A stretch of DNA of 10,433 nucleotides from Euperipatoides rowelli (lineage: Eukaryota; Onychophora; Udeonychophora; Euonychophora; Peripatopsidae): NCBI GenBank assembly GCA_003024985.2, contig PXIH01S0031687.1; one strand, given 5' to 3'. The translations under genes and the position numbers were made by a program. Shown here piece after piece: positions 6,824-10,433 of this stretch; position 1 is the stretch's first letter, and each line of letters opens with the position of its first letter. The notes below the pieces were generated by a model. That model was not told where the DNA came from. It did not search any database and saw nothing but the letters and a program-made list of their open reading frames with translations.

Positions 6824-6898
6824 TATTATATTACATTGTAATATAATATAGCCAAATCTTCATTAAATGAAGATTCTTTGTATAGAATTACACAAAGA
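6824..6898. repeat. Three adjacent perfect hairpins
   Basis: Hairpin 1 (6824-6848) is TATTATATTACA/TGTAATATAATA with one central base. Hairpin 2 (6855-6875) is AATCTTCATT/AATGAAGATT with one central base. Hairpin 3 (6875-6898) is TCTTTGT/ACAAAGA with a ten-base loop. All stems are perfect, and hairpins 2 and 3 meet at a shared base. The near-zero loops make these DNA palindromes rather than typical RNA stem-loops. Confidence 0.75.
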
Positions 6899-7720
6899 AA
6901 AATAAAAAAATTATTGATAACAGCCAGAATGAATAAATTTCATAAATCATGGTGTTTTATCCATGTTGTTTATCAAATATTTCTTCATATTAGCCTCTTT
7001 CAACAAAAAAGTTTAAATTATTCTGATCTTTTGAGATTATGTAAAAAGGCGGCATGCTTCACATCACACTCAAACTACAATAGCTACTGCCATTTTTAAA
7101 TTCACATTAAAGCAGAAACATAAATCAATCTAAATCAGTTTCTACATTTTTATATTATTTTTTAAACTTAGAGGTAAACAAATAAAAACACAAATTCTTA
7201 GACAAAATATATATAATATGACGATCAGGTTTTATTGTTTTATTATTTTGTTAATTAGTGCCTTCAGCGATAGCTGAGTTGATTTCAAGTTATAATTACT
7301 TTCTTAATATAGCATTTATTTATTTATTTTTTTTGAAGGGACTTTCACCCTTCAAAATATATTTTATTCTAAAGAAAAGAAAATACACAACTTGCAAATG
7401 TATTAGTTACAATACTTCTTGAAAAATACACCTTATCAAGAAAAAAAAAAAGAAAAATGACAATAATTTTAAATCCAAAATTACAACATTTTTAAAATCA
7501 ATTTAATTCTTAAAAAAATAAAATTAACTTTTTCCTTTTATAATTTTAAAAGGATTACAAAGATTTAATATAAAACCAAATAATAAAAAGCTATTATATC
7601 ATAAATGTTTTATTAAAAACAATCTGATCAATCACCAAATTTAATTATCTCTTGAAATATTCAAAATCACCTGAATTTGCTGATTAGCCTAACTAATTAA
7701 CATTATTTATTCATTTATAA
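6899..7720. other. AT-rich intergenic DNA, no gene recognised
   Basis: This is low-GC sequence with A runs (7441-7451) and a TTTA repeat (7317-7334). The short plus-strand frame ending at 7099 lacks any recognisable domain. Apart from the hairpin at 7331-7357, I see nothing organised in it. Confidence 0.5.
7331..7357. repeat. 10-bp stem, 7-base loop hairpin
   Basis: TTTTGAAGGG and CCCTTCAAAA form a perfect 10-bp stem around ACTTTCA. It follows a TTTA/T run. It resembles a bacterial terminator in shape, but the context is eukaryotic and there is no gene upstream, so I assign no such function. Confidence 0.6.
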
Positions 7721-7721
7721 T

Positions 7722-8539
7722 TTGTATGTAGGCCAAGTTTTTCCCCATAATATAAAACGGAAATCGCACATACAAATTCTGTCTGTAATTGCATATTGGA
7801 AAATTGCTGCTGTCTTTCCAGCATATACTTTTATTTGCTCCATTTATTGTTTTCTGTTTTATATCGTTGGAGAGGCAGTGGCCTTTTACAGGTGTACAGA
7901 CTCCCCAAAACGGTATCCTACGGTGTCAGGAGAAGGGCTTTTTCTTTATACAATTTATTCTGTTTAGTTCCAGTCAATAAAGTCGGAGTTTGTTTACAGT
8001 CATCTATTCAACTTTTCACACCGTGTAGCATCTGACTTCAAAACAGTTGAAATGCTATATCGGCTCCCCAACCATTGGACCTTATTACAATGCAGATACC
8101 TACGTCCAAATTGGAAAAGTCAGCTACCATTGAATAACTGTTTCCTGAACTACCAGGCCATACTCTGTTATTACACGATCGCCAGGAGACATCCAGGCAT
8201 AATGTATTGGAAGAATACGGAACTCCTTTAGTGGAATTATTTTTTTTTTTCCTTCATTGAATTCACAACATAGGTGTTGACAATGTGCTCTTCGTGTATA
8301 ATTAGTCTAAGCTGCTTCCTTTTCTTCATCGGAGAAACATGGCCAGGTGTGGATGGTCAAATTGACTATAATAAAATTACTTTTTATAAACTTTACCTGT
8401 GCACCTCTACCTGTGCCGCCGTTGTGCACTTAGCAAACAGTTTCATGGACTGCTCAGATCATTTTTTTTTCACCTCAAGAGGCAATTTTTTTCTTATGAC
8501 ATAGCCTTATGAACATTAATTAGTTGGTGAGCCCAGGAG
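7722..8539 (+). other. GC-richer region, perhaps the LINE 5' UTR and decayed start of ORF1
   Basis: Composition rises visibly at about 7720 and stays higher until the recognisable LINE. Overlapping short open frames (7722-7967, 7789-7980, 7796-8035, 8274-8504) occupy different frames with no known domain. At 8405-8470 one frame reads LYLCRRCALSKQFHGLL, which resembles the tail of the PHD-like zinc finger (WxCxxCxLSxLPF) found at the ORF1 N-terminus of some CR1-type LINEs. The position, upstream of the ORF1 core, is right for that. I infer that the LINE may begin near 7720, but a boundary is not demonstrated. Confidence 0.3.
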
Positions 8540-8628
8540 AAAAAAATTGTCTACTATCGACATAGATAAACAAAAATAGATAAGGGTACTGTATATGCAG
8601 TATAGGCTACAGTATATTGTAAGAATAA

Positions 8629-9164
8629 AATAGAGAATATTTCAAACTATCAATTGATCAACACTTGGCAAATACCATTGCTGAGACCAATGCAGCTGGA
8701 GAGAGAGATAGGAACTTAATTTTGTTTGGTGTCGGACCTGTCGGTGATGCTTTCATGGTTGCTAATAACTTTGTTGATGATGGTCAAATCATGTCTAGCA
8801 TATGTAAATCATATCGACCAGAAGACTATAAAATAGATCATAAAAGACCGGGAAAACCTAATAAAGGTAACAATAGACCCATTGTACTAACCTTTGACTC
8901 CCCTACTCTAAAGTGGAAATTCTTTGCCAGACGACACTTAAATATCTCCAAAAATTCAATTCTGAAAAAATATTGATATATTTTGCCCCAGACAAATCTA
9001 TTCAAGAACGTGATCAATATAAACTGCTAAAATCTGAGCTAATAGCTAGGTAAAAACAGGGTCATGCAATGGTAATTTATAAAAACAAAATAATTGAAAA
9101 TACACTTTACCTAAAAATTTGCTTTTATCTAGATCCTCTATACAAAACAATATTCCATCATTAA
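8629..9164 (+). pseudogene. LINE ORF1 protein remnant (RRM-like plus C-terminal domain)
   Basis: ORF1 proteins of LINEs bind and chaperone the element RNA. An open frame from 8629 to 8976 reads through TIAETNAAGERDRNLILFGV, the junction from coiled coil to RRM-like domain in this family. HKRPGKPNKGNNRPIVLTFD follows, where the usual RLGKP...RPxLVTF core is expected. At about 8960 the frame must shift to continue as ILIYFAPDKSIQERDQYKLL, KSELIAR, a TAA stop (9051-9053), and then KQGHAMVIYKNKIIE, the expected C-terminal domain, ending at TAA 9162. There is therefore one frameshift and one internal stop. The first ATG is missing: the frame opens after a stop at 8626 and the true N-terminus is decayed upstream. 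About 2 kb of ORF2 follows after 90 bases, the usual LINE arrangement. Confidence 0.75.
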
Positions 9165-9250
9165 ACTCTCTAACAATTCAAACCACCACTGTTCCCAATA
9201 CAATTTCTCCCGAACTCAATATCAGTAATCAATAACAATCAGCCAGAGGA

Positions 9251-10433
9251 GAGGTTGAGCTGTTAAATCTTTTCACTAATATCAGATCTGTGTTAAATAA
9301 AACAGATGAACTAGACTTATTGATAAAAACTAACAAGCCAGATATCATTCTAATTACAGAAACCTGGCTCACAACTGAAATTTCAAACGAACAAATTTAT
9401 ATGGCAACTATAACCTAATAAGGAAAGATCGTCTTGGAAAAAGAGGTGGTGGGGTGTTATCATAATACAAAGACAGCCTTGATGTGGATATTGTAACCTC
9501 CTTTGAAAGTCTAGATGAATCCATCTGGTTCTCCTTGACTATTAATAATTATAAGGTCCTAATCGGCTGTACCTATAGATCTCCAGACAAAACCGCTTGC
9601 AAGAACAAACTACACTCCAGTCCATATACAATGCATATAATTATCTAAAAAAAAACTTTCAAGACATCATTATCTGTGGAGATTTTAACTAACCAGAAAT
9701 TAACTGGACTAACTACTCTACCTCTTTGAACTCAAATACTTTTCAATATGGTATCCTTGATTTTATTGACAAAAATCAACTTAAAATATATCATTCCACG
9801 CAAGATATCAAGGTTCCAGTTCTGCTACTTTAGACTTACTACCGGTACTAAAAAAAAAAATCCAGATTATCTTTTTAACATAAAATCTTCTCCTCCTTTA
9901 GGCAGTAGCGATCACTCTCTTATACCATTCTCAATAATACTGTCATATACTTCAACTAGATTAAACAAAGATAAAGCAATTCAAAAGATCAATTATAACA
10001 AATGTAATTATAAAATCACAAACAATCTTCTTCAAGATAATGTCCCTTTGTCTGAAAATCTATCCACTATTCAAACAGCCTATCATAAAACGATGAAAAC
10101 TATTAAAACTAATTACTTTCCAAGATCCAATTTCTATATCAATGACAGATGAAAACCTCCATGGATGGACAAACAGCTAGATGATGCTCAAAAAGCTAAC
10201 ACAATATTCAATAGCTAAAGATCCATCACTTTATAATATTTATAGACACCAGAGGAACATAGTTAACTCTCTAATTAAATCAAAGAGACTTAAATTTGAA
10301 CATATTATTAAAAAATCAACTATTAATATATCGTATCTTTACAAATACCTTCATAACTTTACGCCATCAACAATAACCAAAATTACCTCCGAAAATGATC
10401 AATCACTAACTGACAATCAACTAATTGCTAATG
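9251..10433 (+). pseudogene. LINE ORF2 remnant: APE-type endonuclease and linker (partial, RT outside window)
   Basis: The endonuclease nicks target DNA to prime reverse transcription. Pieces lie in successive frames. At 9251-9416 are EVELLNLFTNIRSVLNKTDE and KPDIILITETWLT, with the catalytic Glu in TETWL at 9356-9370. At 9409-9600 are YNLIRKDRLGKRGGGVLS, a TAA stop, and VLIGCTYRSPD. At 9663-9815 are DIIICGDFN (Asp and Asn of the metal site, 9681-9689), a TAA stop, PEINWTNYST and GILDFIDKNQL. At 9818-9850 is SSATLDLL. After an A11 run (9850-9860) the frame shifts to NPDYLFN and PPLGSSDHSLIPF, with catalytic Asp-His at 9910-9915. A TGA at 10150 precedes KPPWMDKQLDDAQKAN. From 10202 to the edge the linker continues open (YRHQRNIVNSLIKSKR...LTDNQLIAN). 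At least four frameshifts and three stops make it inactive, although the endonuclease catalytic residues survive. Confidence 0.85.
9850..9860 (+). repeat. A11 homopolymer at a frameshift in LINE ORF2
   Basis: Eleven A residues separate the LDLL block from the NPDYLFN block, which lie in different frames. A slippage indel in this tract explains the frame change. Confidence 0.8.

Larger units (their letters stand above)
8540..10433 (+). mobile_element. Non-LTR retrotransposon (CR1/L2/Jockey-like LINE), decayed, runs off the window
   Basis: The modules appear in canonical LINE order on the plus strand. A possible coiled-coil scrap (KLSTIDIDKQK, from about 8546) comes first. It is followed by the ORF1 RRM-like and C-terminal domains (8629-9164), then ORF2 with an APE-type endonuclease (9251-9960) and the linker towards the reverse transcriptase (10050-10433). 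Stops and frameshifts break both ORFs, so the copy is not autonomous. The reverse transcriptase, 3' UTR and tail lie beyond the right edge. The clade call rests on the style of the endonuclease (IRSVLNKTDEL, TETWL, GGGVLS, PPLGSSDH) and is not tested phylogenetically. Confidence 0.85.

Noticed and set aside
7331-7357. Rho-independent terminator
   Set aside because: The shape fits, but there is no bacterial gene upstream and the T tract lies before the stem on the plus strand.
9748-9850. Reading the 134-codon frame as a gene starting at ATG 9748
   Set aside because: The first ~37 codons are out of frame relative to LINE homology; only the part after the A11 run matches the endonuclease. The ATG is incidental.
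1-10433. tRNA or rRNA genes
   Set aside because: I found no B-box-like GGTTCRANTCC with a matching cloverleaf and no rRNA core sequences on either strand by eye.

Overview
This window looks like AT-rich, repeat-dense nuclear DNA from an animal, probably an invertebrate, and most of it is intergenic or intronic. No bacterial or viral gene layout is visible. The animal assignment rests on three things: a spliced N-terminal exon of an ATP7-type copper ATPase, decayed non-LTR retrotransposons (LINEs), and long imperfect trinucleotide arrays. Recurrent short palindromes such as TAGGCCTA and TACCGGTA also give a genomic flavour, but I cannot fix the taxon from them.

Layout, left to right. 1-905 is G/C-spotted sequence dominated by a degenerate minisatellite of about 66 bp with a conserved GGCGCTCTTGTNTGG core. 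906-2494 is mostly featureless AT-rich DNA with a few small hairpins and a duplicated palindromic motif. 2495-3137 may be a decayed DNA-transposon insertion with hAT-like ends. 3138-3560 is a badly decayed LINE endonuclease fragment, possibly split by that insertion. 3671-3885 is a TAG/TAA-type trinucleotide array containing a large near-palindrome.

The one convincing host-gene feature is on the minus strand at 3918-4028. It is a small exon encoding the first 35 residues of an ATP7-like P-type copper ATPase, with the GMTCxxC copper site, a strong start context, a splice donor and a candidate acceptor. The rest of the gene must lie beyond the left edge. The exon is sandwiched between the array at 3671-3885 and a second array of about 930 bp at 4132-5058. 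The two arrays are reverse complements in sense.

5059-5250 resembles the terminal region of an hAT transposon. 5259-5416 and 6205-6386 are diverged inverted copies of one repeat flanking about 790 bp of AT-rich spacer. 6824-6898 holds three back-to-back hairpins. 6899-7720 is otherwise empty. Base composition rises at about 7720. From about 8540 to the right edge there is a second, much better preserved but still broken LINE of the CR1/L2/Jockey kind: an ORF1 nucleic-acid-binding protein, then ORF2 with an APE-type endonuclease and the start of the linker to the reverse transcriptase, which lies outside the window.

The elements do not form a pathway. The window is the 5' end of one copper-transporter gene embedded in layers of decayed mobile DNA and simple repeats.
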